A stretch of 64,000 bases of DNA from Paralvinella palmiformis (GCA_025642065.1 JAODUP010000909.1:72001-136000), one strand, 5' to 3'. Numbered from the stretch's first letter, positions 1-13,450 are shown. Made by a program: numbers and translations. The notes: a model not told the origin generated them from the letters alone.

Positions 1-2026
1 AGTTATTTATTGGATTGTCTGCTTGGTCTAATTTGTGTGGTAGCTGACCACAGATATCTAACACTGAGGTTCAAATCCTGATCTAGCTATGTCTGAAGTG
101 TGTTTCATTTTGCACAAAAGTAGCTGTGAACAGCAAATTTAATTGGTACCTGCGATGAAAATTAAGTCCTATTGGGCATATATGACACCAACATTTGCAC
201 GCATGCACACACACAGACACACATACACACATCTACAAACATGTCATATTAAAGGTGCTGGAAAAGGTGTTTATTTTCTATGAGTAAACCTCATTCATTC
301 ATTACAACATTCTTGTAATAAGCACCCTTTCCCTGTATTGTCCATTGTAATCATTATGCATATTACAAAGATAGTTATACATGAATTCAAGGCTAACCAA
401 CAGAAAATTGCTCTGTTAGCTAATAATAAATAGTTACTGCCCATTTCTAGAAGACATGTCTTAGCCATACAAAGCTTCAGTGTCAAAGTAATTAGGTCAG
501 TGAATGTTTTGTGAAAGAGCTACATAGGCAACACTGCCGCGCACCACAACTGGTGCAAGAATATACTTTTATCTGGTGTGCCCTAGCCAACAGAATACTT
601 CTCAAAATCAGATGAAGTGGTGTGATTCTGTAGATGGTAGATCGGTGACTGAAATTGTAAACTAAACATTTGTGCGTGTAGCGTGTAGTTAATTGCGGAA
701 TCAATTTTATTAGATCACTGTGTTGACTACTAGAAGCAAAATCAGATATGATAACATTTTGTTTGTATACTATCTATGAAAGAAACCTATTTTTGACAGC
801 TGCGGTATATTATGGCATATAAATCTACTTCTTTAAGTGGTTAATCAGTCATCTGTTGTTGTCAGTGACTCAACCAATGATGAGTTCATTGGGGCCTGGA
901 TGATTGCAGTGACTCATCTTGAAATAACCGCAACTTTTACCACTTGAGTCAGTGCGAGTCTACCAACATCATCAGCTTTGACCGAGGACGAGCTCTTCGC
1001 ACATGTCGGAAATGTCAGAAGATTATGAAATGTCTTCTAAATTATGTTCTAACATTAACTTACCATTTTGGGCAAGTAATGTAAAAGTGAGGTTGTCAAA
1101 AAGAGCTGCTGCGCTTATTGGGTGGTTAGGTTTTACGTTAAGCCAGTTATCTGATGATTTCTGGGAATCATGCTGTGAATCGTTGCCTTTCCTCTTGGTG
1201 CAATTGCGCTGACATATGTCAATGAGCTAAAGTATACACTGGCTTGGCTTGTTATTTTACAAACCCATTGTCCATTACAGATAATGTATAAATTTCAATC
1301 ATATATTCATATAACAGTAGATGAGATTGAATAAGCAGAGCCAAAGATTACTATAAAACTGACTCATTCAGTAATCCTGTCAATCCCCACGCTGAGCAAT
1401 ATTGTTGTTTCATTCCCTATATGTTTCTTTCAATGTCACACTTATACACTAAAAGCTCAGTATGGTGTATGCAATAATACAGATTTATTGAGATTAAATT
1501 GTATAAATAATGACATCATTTGAGAATTGTCTAACTGGGTTAAGTCAGGCTCTTGATATATCTGCGCATTACTCCCATCATTGATTGAGGATTTCTGAAG
1601 TTATGGTTAAACATCAAACGTTTTTATGACCGTGTGTGTGGTAGATTGACTGGTTTCTGTTAATACAGCATTGTTATATACAACTAAAATAAATGTAACT
1701 ATCGGTTTTATCTGCACTGAAGGGTTTGAATATTTTATACAAGAGTAAAAATCTCATAATTGTTTAGGAAGTCAGAGTTCTGTAAACTTCGTTTCATTCC
1801 ACTGATGTTAAACTGGCACCACCACTCGATTCAACTCAAGCAAATGAAAACCAGTGTGCATTTTGGTCTTTTAAGAATAAATGGTACAAGAAATAACAGC
1901 AAAACTTTTGATTTGACAGAAGTTTATAACGATTACAAAATAATTTTCGGCCATGACCCTTAATTTATTTATTTTGTGAGCGGTATCACTAAGTATGAGT
2001 ACTAAAAGATTTTGTTTCTCTGACAG
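1..2026. other. Upstream/intronic sequence of p66; no supported exon
   Basis: No conserved protein segment was recognised on either strand. A decayed copy of the tRNA-like SINE family lies at about 28-140. The short open frame at 1003-1212 has no recognisable domain. Because the exon at 2027 begins mid-codon, this region is most simply an intron of p66. Confidence 0.4.
28..140 (+). mobile_element. SINE family A, strongly decayed copy
   Basis: Recognisable pieces in order: gtggtagctgaccacagat, the B-box-like ggttcaaatcctgatc, atgtctgaag, and the tail ttttgcacaaaagtagctgt. The middle of the body is missing. Confidence 0.6.
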
Positions 2027-2311
2027 AGTGCCAGCTAGTGGTGATGCTAGCAGTACTAGCGATCAGCCAGAATCACCACTTAGTTCAGCAGATAGTACAT
2101 CTAGAGCATCGCCACAAAACACTACCGACTCCGAGGCTCCAGTACTGACACCTGTCAACAATGACCACCAGTCTGATGTTGAGAGTAGGAAGAGAAAGGC
2201 TGATGATGATAATGACAACGACGACGATGATGATGATGATGATGAGAATGATGGTCAAGCTCCAGAGACACAGTGTCCTGATGATTCTGATAAAACTTCG
2301 GATGTTAAGAG
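2027..2311 (+). CDS. GATAD2: p66/GATAD2 coding exon encoding Ser- and Asp-rich region
   Basis: The acceptor is ctctgacag just before 2027 and the donor is gtaatg at 2312. The exon encodes a low-complexity Ser/Thr/Pro region, a basic SRKRKADDD patch that could be part of a nuclear localisation signal, and a run of eight Asp coded by imperfect GAY repeats (about 2216-2243). The frame stays open upstream to an ATG at 1995, but the acceptor shows that this is intron read-through. Confidence 0.8.
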
Positions 2312-5300
2312 GTAATGTTTGAGGTGTCCCTTTTAGCAACACAAGCCACTCCCTGCTGTAATCCCTCTCCAGGTGTATTTGTACATGAAAACAATTCATG
2401 AACTGTTTGATTATGAGATGTTAAAACTATTCTGTGGAAATGTCCTAATTTATACATTTCCTTGTTAAAACCTTAGATGAGACTTATTTCAGTCTTGATA
2501 GTTTCATTTGATCAAAACTGATATTACTCGACACTAATTACTGTAAAATACATGGATATTTTAACTGCAGCTATAAGGATGTAAATGCTGTTGATAGCAA
2601 TCAGGAACCATATAAGACAATTTTACCTTTGATTCTATCCATTTTCACTGTAAAATCTCCCATTGTACTGATATCATCAACGTGTGTGTGTGTGTGTGTT
2701 TTGTAATGGTTCTGTTATTCTGTGTGCTGCCAACATTGAGGATTGATATGTATTCTGTATAATTATTGACAGTCTTTTTTTTATCTCTGAACTGGCTTAG
2801 TATATGGAAAGCTCAAGGACACCAAATAGATTAAAACAAGTATTTTTTGTAAATTTTTCTGTCTTAAAAGGATATTACTTAACATTTCGTGGAAGAAATA
2901 TGGAAACTTCTGAAATGTGGAAATGGTTTCTTGTTCTTTTGGGTAGGACACTTGTGCAGTATCAAAGGTAGAAATTAACTCCACCTGCTTCGTGTTTTGA
3001 GTTCCTGAATAGCAACATGGCAGAAGTGTGAAAAAGTTTCCCCATCCGTGTTGCATTATTTGATAAGCTCAGAGATCACCGAAGAAAATGATTAAATTTA
3101 AATCACATTTTTGTCCAACAGTTGATTTATCATTTAGAAGAGAAAAAACCCTTGCTTGTACACTCATATACTAAACATGAAACCAGCTGATCTCCAAGCT
3201 GATAAAAGTTTGATAAATCATTCTTTTATACACTGAGCTGCTTTTCTTGTAACTACTGTGTTTATGCACTAAAACCAGCGTAATCAGTAATGACTAGTTT
3301 TTCAGATGATTTTAATAACGGTGAATTATATTGTTATTATTAGTCACCCTGTCATGTATGACCAGGTGTTCTGTGTTGATTAGAAACGTGGAAAGAGGTT
3401 CTTATTTAAATGGAACATTTTGAGGTGGCAACCAAGCATTGAAGTAAATAGTTTGGTTCAATGGCTGTAAGCAGCTTTAACACGAACCAGAACATGAATG
3501 AACTCATGCTATATCGCTACATGGCTGCCATCTAATGATCAAACCACAAACTATAAATATAGTCCAAGAACCAAATATGGGGACAGAAATGGATACAGCT
3601 AATTGAGTATACAGCAGAACTATACTAAGACACACACATGTTGATGATGTCTCTACACGACCCTCTCCAGTAGCAGTTGTTTATTGAAAATAAACAGAGC
3701 GGAATATTCATAAGGATGCCTTATATGGCATGGAATTGAAGAGCAGGATTTAAATATCTGTGTCTGCAATTAAAATATTCACATATTGTCTTCAGCCTAC
3801 AATAAATTGCAGTTTTGATCAACTTTTAAAATATAAATGACTAGAATCAATCTTCTTATCTACAGTTTTAATAAAGAATTGTATATTTGAAAATTCCCAA
3901 GAAATCGCTTTAATAATATTAAGTGGTAAATCAAAAAATATTATTACGGAATTCTCCAATTGTTATTCCATCATTAATTGAAGATTTTGAAATGCTGAGA
4001 ACAAGTCCATTGTAGTTGATGATTGTATTTGTTTATAACTTGTGTATAGTGGAATAACTTGGATCCTGTTGACACTGGAATGACACCTTAAACTATCTTC
4101 TTTCCCATCTCCGAACAAAAATATTTATTTCCAATGCTTTGGGAGTCTTTTGAAAGGAAATAAATCACTTGGCACAAATGGGAACTAAACAGATTCTTTA
4201 GCATAGAATCAGCAGACTTAAAAAATGTTCAAGCTTTAATATGCGAAAGACACCTTAACTTAAATTAGTAAAACTAGCATGATAACGGAACATGTCAATT
4301 AAATGCCTTCAGTGTTTCCATGGATGGGTGAATCGGTGAAATATATCTATGGCCAAAAGGCATCAAGTGAAAAATATTTCAAATTTCAAAACACTTAGAA
4401 CATGCTTTAAACATAGAACAACATGCAAAAAGTTTCCCTAAATTTTGAAATGAAAATAAACCTACCTACCTAATTATCAGGGGGGAAAACTATGGGAAAC
4501 AAGATATTTGTTAAGGTGCCTAAAATAAAAATAATAAAATATTACCTGATCTGTACAAAAAGTGGGATATTTTAGTCTTTGTTTTGACTTCATTGATCTT
4601 TCAAGAGTAAATAATAAAAGAAACACAAGTTTAAGTTACTATTGGTATAAACTATTGATTTGATATGTGCGCGCGCACACACATATATATATATATATAT
4701 AAACAAACAAACAAACAAACAAACAAACCAATTAGAATATCTTATTAGTTTTAAGATGTTTCTACCTTTGTAAACATTTAATTTATGCAGAAGGTGTAAG
4801 AGATATTGAATAACTAATCGTAACCACAGAATTAAGTGTTATTAGTATCATAAAAAATATTGGGCATTACAGAATTGCTTTGTTGCTGGACCATAAATTT
4901 TTTAAGCTTCTCATTTGAACTAGGGAAATGATCTTGTATATCTGTAAGCTCTATTTTAAATATTTTGTGGTATTCACATAAAAGCAGTAAAGTTGTTAAA
5001 ACAATTATGAACATTAAAAGAAAACCTGTGGAATTTATGAAGGAGTGGTGGACACATTTTTACTGTTGTCTGATATTTGTGCGTTTTTGTTACAGAGCTA
5101 AACTAGAGGAAGAAGATGGCAACCCCAGCTCACCAGCCAACAGCACGGTCTCATCGTGTACAAAACCCGATCCAGAAGACTTATCTGGTAAGCCGAAAAT
5201 GGCTTTTACAAATGATAGCTTACAAGATAATGAAACATCAGTTGATGTGTCGGTTAAGTCACTGGAGACTAGCCAGGATTCCGATATCAGTAAGAGTCAT

Positions 5301-6836
5301 AGTGAGTTGTCCGATGTTACGAAATCTGATGAGAGTAAACCCACTGATAGGAGTCCTGGGGATAGTGATAAAGAAAACGCTGACGTGCCCATTGACCTTA
5401 GTCTAGGAGTCAAGGGTAACAGTAGCTCGGATGCAGTGACATTATCGGGTGGTGAGAGCTCCAAGCCGTTGGTGAATGGTTTCAAAGAGATGACGCCAGA
5501 ACAGCTGAAGGAGCGCCGTCATCTTGTTAAGAGATTACAAGATGAGCTGCGTAACGAGGAGGCGAAGTTGGTGCTTCTAAAGAAGATCAGACAGAGTCAG
5601 CTTCTTCAGCATCTTCATGAGACTGTACCATCTGCAAAGGGAATATCGTCGTCTGTCACCAGCAAATTGCCTCAGACCGGTCCGCCGCCTTTGATCAAAG
5701 GTACTGATGAGGCATCCTTACATCGCCATCAGCATGGCAGTAACCAACACACATCACAGACTACTAAGATTATGGGTAACCAACACAGTCACAACAGGAG
5801 CTCTTCTCATGGCTTACATCCTCATGGACCGCCACCGCTGATCATGGCGCCGACTGCCCGTGGTCAGTCACAGCTGCACCATAAGAGTCAGCAACAGGTG
5901 GTCTCATCCTCTCGGAATAGCTCACACACCACTCATTCTCAGGTACCCAGTCAGCCGGAACAGACGCCGGCCCAGAGGCAGGCCGCCGCCAAGCTGGCCC
6001 TCCGCAAACAACTGGAGAAGACCCTGCTCCAGATTCCACCACCCAAACCTCCGCCGCCTGAAATGAATTTCATCCCTAATCTGGCTGGTAATGATTTCAT
6101 GTTGTTGGTCGGTCTGGAAGAAGTTGTGAAATTTATCGTCGATTTTGATGCTCATACAAAGGACGACCGAGGTCCGGAGGTCAAGTATGTCTTCAATCCA
6201 TTCGTGTGTGTCCAGTGTGGCACGGATTTTACACCGGTCTGGAAGCGGGACAAACCTGGCTCGAAGAACGTAATATGTGAACAGTGTGTGACCACCAACC
6301 AGAAGAAGGCTTTGAAACAGGAACACACCAACCGGCTGAAGAGTGCCTTCGTCAAGGCGCTGCAGCAGGAACAGGAGATAGAACAACGCATGCAGGCCCA
6401 GACATCGTCATCACACCGCTCAAGCAAGGAACGTATTGAGCGAGACAGAGAAAGAGAACACAGCAGCCATCGAGACGAGGTAGATCCCAGGCCTTCACGT
6501 TCAGCACACAGCCACTCGTTACACTCGCACTCGTCTCATCACAGCTCGGCGTCGAGCTCGGCAAACCCCGTCAACTTGTCGACCAACTTCAAAGCAACGA
6601 ATGAACAGATCCGCCAGCACCAGAACCTGATCCAGGCACATCAAGCCCAGCTGCGTGGCGCCGCCCTGACGGGCCTGGCACCGGCAGCTGCCGCCTTCAA
6701 TCCTCGTCTCATGTTTCAGTTCTCACCCCAGCATCTGGCCTCATCATCGAGTAAGGCCGAGCTACAGCGACAGTACCTTCTGGATATGATACCACCACGT
6801 TCACTTCCTGGTAGTAACGCGCTGTGGAGAACATAA
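2027..6836 (+). CDS. GATAD2: Transcriptional repressor p66 (GATAD2), NuRD complex subunit; 3' part, two exons
   Basis: The visible coding exons are 2027-2311 and 5096-6836, joined by a GT/AG intron with matching phase (AG|A), giving 674 residues plus a partial first codon. p66 proteins bridge MBD2/3 and the CHD4 part of the NuRD histone-deacetylase remodelling complex in the nucleus. The order of conserved parts is the family's: an acidic, Ser-rich N-terminal part, the coiled-coil CR1 (about 5490-5610, with EEAKLVLLKKIRQSQ, the MBD-binding helix), a block AAAKLALRKQLEKTLLQIP (about 5977-6045), the GATA-type zinc finger CR2 (CVQC at about 6208, CEQC at about 6277), the helix KSAFVKALQQEQEIEQR, and a C-terminus with LLDMIPPRS. 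The stop is TAA at 6834-6836. The gene is incomplete at its 5' end because exon 2027-2311 starts inside a codon. The large last exon is unbroken. Confidence 0.93.
2312..5095 (+). other. p66/GATAD2 intron
   Basis: The intron is bounded by gtaatg and ttacag. It is AT-rich with a (GT)n run at about 2682-2699, a (CGCA)/(TA)n run at about 4669-4700 and an (AAAC)n run at about 4701-4728. No mobile element with clear ends and no coding segment was seen. Confidence 0.6.
5096..6836 (+). CDS. GATAD2: p66/GATAD2 last coding exon (CR1, CR2 GATA finger)
   Basis: The acceptor is ttttgttacag ending at 5095. The reading frame is open further left to 4965, but that part has no family similarity and is intronic. 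The 1741-nt exon encodes CR1, the His/Ser-rich linker, CR2 and the C-terminus. It also carries a PIDLS pentapeptide (5388-5402), which matches the PxDLS consensus for CtBP binding, and a related PVNLS at 6567-6581. Codons are GC-richer than in the flanking DNA, as expected for a real exon. Confidence 0.9.
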
Positions 6837-8351
6837 TGGAAAATGGCGTTGTAGCTGATCTAGGAACATTGTAACACATCTCCGTACAAGCTGGGTTCAT
6901 CGGACATCCAACTGGTACTTGTCATATGGTAAGCTGTTGTGTCCAAAATCAATATGTTCTTGTGATAAATGACTTATCAACGACGGAGATGCACGTGACT
7001 AACATGTCCTGTAATACAATGTGTTCACCTCGTTGTTTCTTGACCTATCTGTTTGATGCCTTTGTTACTGGTTCTGTAAAGTCCGAGTTGTCCTGGTGGC
7101 TTGGCCTGTCGTCATCTGTATCCGTGTCCACAGATGTTTAATTAGGAGGTTTCGTCCTTATTGGATTGTCCAGTGTTTACAAATTTATACTGAGTGATAA
7201 CTTGAACTTTGCTCTAGCTTTTGGTTGGTTTGCTTTTTGAACTCAGATGAAATCTGTTGATCAATATGACTGAAAGCGAGGTGTTCATGTTGTCCAGTTC
7301 TTTGTGTGTTATCGTTAGTCAGTGATGTCTGTTAGATTTCCGTTTCTAGTTAACAATGGAAGCTTGTGAGATTTTGGTCAGACCAATGACTAACAAACAC
7401 ACACGCGCAAACACAGTCATATATATATATATATATATATGGTAGGTGTTTGTCATGTGTAGATATTATAGGCCCTAATCGCAGCCACAGTGACAAGTGG
7501 TATACTCTGGGAGGTTTTTTATTCATGTACTTGATATGTGTGTGTGTGTGAGTGAGCGCCCGTGGTGTTTTTTGATGTGTCTCAGTTGAGAGAGAATCAT
7601 TTGTATATATAATATTTATAGTGTGCTGGTGACCTATATATCGGCAGACATGGGATACAAATCTTATCGACTTTGCTGCCTGATTCGACTAGGCAAAAGT
7701 TTGGAATATTCACTTCTACTGTGGCTTAGAAAGCTAGCTATTTATTTACGATGTATCGGAATATATCCTGTGTAGGTGTATGTAGACATTGTTTTGTGTG
7801 TGTGTGTGTGCTGTTTGGAAAGTGAGTTTCGCTGGATGTGGGTTGATGTACCTTGACGCTCCGATCTCGCAAATGGGGATCACCGTACGCTGTGCCAATA
7901 AAATATTGTCATAACCGGTCTGTTATACAGAAATTTGAACGTATTGAACATGGCAGTTGGATATCTTTTCCCACTCATCTGAACACACACAGACACACAC
8001 ACACACACATACATACCCATTAAACGCACACATACACCTGGATACAAGATTATATATTCTACGTTATCACTCTTGCAGTTTGTGTACATATAACAATTGA
8101 TATCTCAGAGTTAACAACAATGGCTTGGATCTTGCTTGGAGACAGCTTGACACTTGTTATGTGTAATATCAGTTGTATTCTGTCTTACAATCATTGTGTT
8201 TCCTTTGTTTAGTGAAAAACAATATATTCATCATGGAAATGTTAGTAAATGGACTTCATTTCTCTCATTAAACATACTGAGGTTTGTGTATGATAAGTTT
8301 GTGTATAAAGATAAGCCATGATTTATATAATCTGTGTGTATGTATGTATGT

Positions 8352-8389
<38 letters not shown>

Positions 8390-8640
8390 TAATGTGTTTC
8401 CAACATTATTCAATAAAAATATGTATACAACTCGCTAGTTCAGTATGTATGTATGTATGTATTGTGTGTGTGTGTATGTGTGTGTTGTGAAAAGATCAAT
8501 GATCGTTGTATTACTCATATCAGCCAGTTGATGATGTCTGGTGTTCAATAATGATAATTCTTGTACTTGACAATATTGTGAAGTGGTCAGATGCTGCTCT
8601 AATGGCTTTCTTCACAATCAAATTATCATAGAAATAAACG
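6837..8640 (+). other. Probable 3' UTR of p66/GATAD2
   Basis: This stretch follows the stop codon and has no coding similarity. Candidate AATAAA polyadenylation signals are at 7897-7902, 8412-8417 and 8633-8638, so the UTR could end shortly after any of them. It contains (TA)n at about 7420-7440 and 8356-8386, and several (GT)n and (TATG)n runs. Which signal is used cannot be read from the sequence. Confidence 0.45.
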
Positions 8641-10047
8641 TGGTCTGAAATGAAACTAATCAATTAACCCCCTCCTACTTCTTGTCATGTGTCTTCATTA
8701 GGAATCCGTAAACGGTTTTATCTCTGATTGGATTCCACATCTTGATGAGCTGAGCCAAAAACGCCGCGTGCTCGTGTGCGGACACTAAAAATGCGCTGGC
8801 TCAGATAATTTTAAAACTGGTCTGATTGATTTGTTCAAGAGGGGGAGGGACTGAATGGAACATTGCAAAGGTTTGCGAGTTCATTTAGTCCTGGCATTGG
8901 TCTCACCGGGAACATATGATCGAGTGATGACTGCCTTGGAAGACAACCCACAAACACAGATATAAGTCGGCCTCGAACTGTGTGACACGGAGATTTGCAG
9001 ACCAATACTGTTACCCACTGTGTGTGTGTGTGTGTGTGTACAACCACAAAGCAGGTTGGTTTTGTCGGTATTTCAAGTCGCCCTGAGCCAAATTGATGAA
9101 ATCAATACATGTCAACTGTCTGGACTAGTGTCAATAACGTGTAACAACACACTCCCTGATAGACGTACACACACTTGCACGCACGCTCATGGGTACGCGT
9201 GTGAACCCAATCGGTGCATAAACACCGACTCGTACATAAAATGAACCGAGCACACAATAAGTGACATCAGGCGGACACAAACGTGTAAACCAATATAATG
9301 TTTCTAATTTCTCTTCGGTCACTGATTGGTGGGCGAAAGGGTTAATATCACTATTATTATTATTATTATTCATAATAAGCAGATATTGTAGGAGTATTAT
9401 GGCGAAAGAAATGATTGTATCGGGTGTTTGTATTTCTGAATGTGTGTGCGTGTTCATGCGTACATATATGTGCACATGCAATTCCGTACACACATACGCT
9501 GTTATCAGGTGTGATATAATTACTGGTAGGGTGGTTGAAAGATGGTATGTGGCGGAACCATTTTTCTCTGTATACCAGCTGATAAGAAACTTAAGTGTTA
9601 GTGTTAGCTGTGTCCTGTCAGCTTATAGAGTCAGTGGCGGAGAAAACTTATCGGCTCAACGAGTTCAACACCAAAACAAAGCTATTTATCATCAAGTTAT
9701 ATCGTATTATAATTATAATTACTATTGTCAGGCACGTTTATGAACTGTAAATATTATCAATTGATCAATAGATATATCCTCTGTAACAAAACAGACAGTA
9801 GGCCATTAAGGTGGCACAATTAATAGGGTACTGCGCCGCAGACTTCCTGTAGAGAGGTTTGATTTCACGTGCTATCTGGGTCTGTTGGATGTTTCATCCG
9901 ACCTGAATATTCCCCTTTGTTTAGTAGCTTTTCGTTTATACGTCCGAGGTGTGATCAACCTCGAGAATGAATACCATCTGACTTGGTAAGAAGTAAACAA
10001 CATGTCTTGTGTGTTACTATGTTTGTGTATGTGTTATCATGGTTATT
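8640..10047. other. Intergenic; no supported gene
   Basis: No domain was recognised in the short open frames here, including one of 160 codons at 9261-9743 rich in Cys/Val from GT-type repeats. At about 9795-9975 a stretch resembles a very old tRNA-like SINE, but it cannot be assigned. Confidence 0.4.
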
Positions 10048-10062
10048 CCTAACTGACACGGC

Positions 10063-10196
10063 TAGGGCGCCTCCGTGGTCGAGTTAGGTAGTGCGTTGGA
10101 CCGCAGATCACTACCACCTGAGTTCGAATCTCGGCGTGGGCATATCTGAAGGATGCCCACGTGCACAAAAGTGGCCGTAAACATCAATCATCATCG
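10063..10196 (+). mobile_element. SINE family A, internally deleted copy
   Basis: Perfect 15-bp target-site duplication cctaactgacacggc at 10048-10062 and 10197-10211. The tRNA-like head and the 3' tail (gtgcacaaaagtggccgtaa) are present, but about 55 bp of the body are missing compared with full copies. Confidence 0.88.
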
Positions 10197-10607
10197 CCTA
10201 ACTGACACGGCGGCTAGTCCGACCTCTAGCACTCGGGGTCAAACCGCAGCCGGTCTACGCCTGAAGGGTGTTTCATCTTTCATTTCGCCTGAATACTTTT
10301 TGGTGGTCGGTCATTCGGCCCATTTAGCGTAACAAGTGTACGAAAAAAATAGCTTTTATATTACCTGTATTCAAATTATAAATACGTGGATGTTTTAATT
10401 CGCTTGATGTCCGTTCACATACCTCATGATGTTTATATCTTTTATGATCACTGTTTGGTGCCACGTTCGCTTTATTAACAAAATACAAAAATAAGATTGT
10501 TTTTTTTCCATCATAATCATGTTAATTTGTCTCGTATCCAGCAGTAAACAAATAATTGTTAAGTTTATGAAATTATCCCATACGTAGCCAACATTATCAC
10601 AACCACG

Positions 10608-10780
10608 ATGATGATTTGTGTTTTACACGTGGTAGGCTAAATGGGCCGAGCGACCTCCAAAGGTAAATGAAGCGAAGTCAAAGATGAAACAACCTTCAGA
10701 TATGCCCACGCCGAGATCCGAACTCGGGTGGTAGTGTGATTTGTGGTCCAACACGCTACAGCTGGACCACGGAGGCGCCC
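10608..10780 (-). mobile_element. SINE family A copy
   Basis: The reverse complement runs from gggcgcctccgtggtcc through a B box (gttcggatct) to the cgtgtaaaacacaaatcatcatc tail. Flanks share only a weak duplication, so it is an older insertion. Confidence 0.85.
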
Positions 10781-12481
10781 GATCACGAACTCTGTAGTTT
10801 CAGCGTTTGTAACCGACCCACTTTGTCGTCCAGTATATTGTTAGAGACGACGACGAAATCGAGGCGATACCAAATTAGCCTTTTTATCCCGATGTGCTTC
10901 ACTCACTTCACTCACTCACTCACTCACTGATGCACATTACCGCATGAGCGAGTAACCCCGTACACTGAATGTATATTCGGTCTCATAATGGCAGCTATCT
11001 ATCTATCTGTTGGTTTAATCATTAAATAAGATGGAATGAATTAAGAATCATGCTCTTATATATGTTATACAAAACACACATATACGAATTAATGTAGGCA
11101 TCCATGCCCGCGGAATGTAATGGAAAAATAAACATATATATATATATATATATATATGCGTGTGTGTGTGTGTGCGCGCGCGCAGCAAACACATGTCACG
11201 TACGTTTGTACGTTTTTGTAACAATATTGTCAGAGTAATTCTACTAAAGTTTGTTTACAAGCCTCATACTGATGATATACAGTGTACACAAAGTACTACT
11301 ACACCAGCTCAGACTTTTCTGGCGACACCCCACACACCCACACAATCAGACATAGATCTATAGATATGACAGTCTGATGTTATTATTTCGTATGACAAGA
11401 TAAGGATGCAATAAGTGCACGATATTGGCTGTTTACTTGTACTTTTGACTCTCGATTACACCAACATTTTGTATTGTAATAATTACTATAATTACAATAG
11501 TAATAATAAAACTAACATTTGATTTTGTGAGATTTCCGAATGAACAGTTAATTAAAATATTACCTATATATATATATATATATATATATAGTTAATTAAG
11601 GCCAGTTTTACCAGACATGTGGAAGATATGTTTTTGTGGGAGGTACTGGGGTTAGCTAAAAAAAGCATGTCTTGGGTTCCGGAGAAGTTCCTCTGATCCA
11701 GATTAGAGTCGCTGAGGAATCCTGTACGCCGCCAACATATATGTGAGGTATATATTGAAGAAGGAATGAGGGGTGGGGGATGGAGGACTTACCTTAGCAA
11801 GCTTCTAAAAAGCGAAGACAAGGAAATTAATCCTTATAAAGAACTACTGATGATAGTGATGATAATTGTGACAATGTTGATCTCATTATTGCTGAGTGAA
11901 CACTGAGGATTGATTGTGGGTTACATGTGAGGAAAACGGTGTCCGGTAATAAAAACACAGGAAAAAATTTTGGTTAGGAAAAAAGTCACAATTTATTTAA
12001 GTATCATTAACAATTTAAGTAATAAAACAAAATATTTATTAACTGGGAATGCACGACTTGTACACGTTGACAATACTATTTATATACGATGGCATTACAT
12101 GTATACATGTGGAAAAAATCACATTTTATTCAATATCTATAGCACAGTAAGGTAATCAAACAAACCTCGTTCCTGTGACTTTTATTCCCGCGACTATTTT
12201 ACCTGGAACCAAGAAAACCTCGATGGTCTTGTTCAACAGATGTCGACGTGCCGGAGAGATACGCCTCTGGCAGTCGAGGAAAACTACAGCCGTGCCATCG
12301 TCAGCCCGGTGAGTGACGTCACTGAACCCGTATAGAGATTGTGGGTCTATAATTTGTCTAGATTGTTATATCGGTCATCTGGTGATAAATGGAGACTACA
12401 ACAGCGAAAATGGGGCTTCCTAGTAATATAGTGGACTAAATGGGTCCGTGGTTAGTTACGGGTCTCTAGTACTACGATACT
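10781..12481. other. Intergenic; simple repeats only
   Basis: It holds a (CTCA)n run at about 10897-10930, (TA)n/(GTGC) runs at 11131-11185 and (TA)n at 11570-11590. No coding or RNA gene was seen. Confidence 0.4.
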
Positions 12482-12659
12482 AATGATTGATGTTTTACGG
12501 CCACTTTTGTGCACACGGTAGGCTAAATGGGCCGAGCGACCTCCTAAGGTAACGAGGCGAAGTCGAAGATGAAACAACCTTCAGATATGCCCACGCCGAG
12601 ATTCGAACACGGGTGGTAGTGATCTGTGGTCCAACACGCTACCGCTAGACCACGGAGGC
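12482..12659 (-). mobile_element. SINE family A copy
   Basis: It is nearly full length and in reverse orientation, with the body gtaggctaaatgggccgagc and the B-box complement gattcgaacacg. No clean target-site duplication was found. Confidence 0.87.
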
Positions 12660-13450
12660 TACGGCCAGTTCCCGGTTTAGTTACACATGGCTGCTGAAGC
12701 ATGTTTCATCCGCCAATCCACCCCCGCCCCTTACCTTCGTAGATCGCTCGCTCCATTTAGCCCACTAATGGCCGAAAACGGCTACATTTCAACACGTCAC
12801 CGGACCGCGCAGTGAATCATTTAAAAGGCAAAACATCGCTTCAACTCGCCCCTCTCATATTATCGTCATCTAGATCAATCATTACTTAGACTTGTTTTTG
12901 GTAGGGAGTTTCTAGCCAATCGGAAAAATGATAATTCTGTTGACGGATGAGGTGGAAAATTGCAAGAGAAAGCGAACCTTTTCAATGGTCACAGATTGTG
13001 TGTAATTACTTACTTATTTAGTTACTTATCCGTAAACGGTTATCGGCTATTGAGTTACTGCGGAGATAATCTGATGTGGTTAGATCCGGATGATTCAGAT
13101 CAGGCGGAATAAAATTAACTTTTTATCTCATTTACTTTTTAAACCCCCCTCCCTCCCATCTTTTATCATTTTAATCGTAATAGTATTTAGACAGCCCGGT
13201 GGTCTTTTAAAGCCTGCGATAACTTATCGTATTGTGGTCAGTAGTAAAAGATTATATTAATTGTCCCTAACAACGTGTAAATTTGTTGCATTTCTGGATT
13301 TTGAACGCCGACTCACAGTTCTACGATGCAGTGCTCGCTATCTACTCGGCTATCGGAGCATCTTCAGAGAGCCTGGCTTTATTATGTGACTTATAATAAT
13401 TATAATGTTATGGGATATATCATAGTTTACGAACCATTTTAGACGAAGAT

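Noticed and set aside
1995..2026. ATG at 1995 as the p66 start
   Set aside because: The acceptor ctctgacag at 2026 explains the frame; the residues before it look like translated intron.
4965..5095. 5' extension of the p66 exon to an ATG at 4965
   Set aside because: A good acceptor (ttttgttacag) at 5095 joins in phase to the upstream exon, and the extension has no p66 similarity.
5842..6564. Several antisense and out-of-frame open frames across the p66 exon
   Set aside because: They are shadows of a strongly conserved sense frame.
9131..9743. Overlapping open frames of 120 and 160 codons on opposite strands
   Set aside because: They are low-complexity, include repeat-derived runs, show no domain, and no splice or codon-bias support was seen.
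12600..12660. tRNA genes suggested by A- and B-box-like sequences here and at similar places
   Set aside because: They are heads of dispersed SINE copies with a shared body and tail and target-site duplications, not folded tRNAs.
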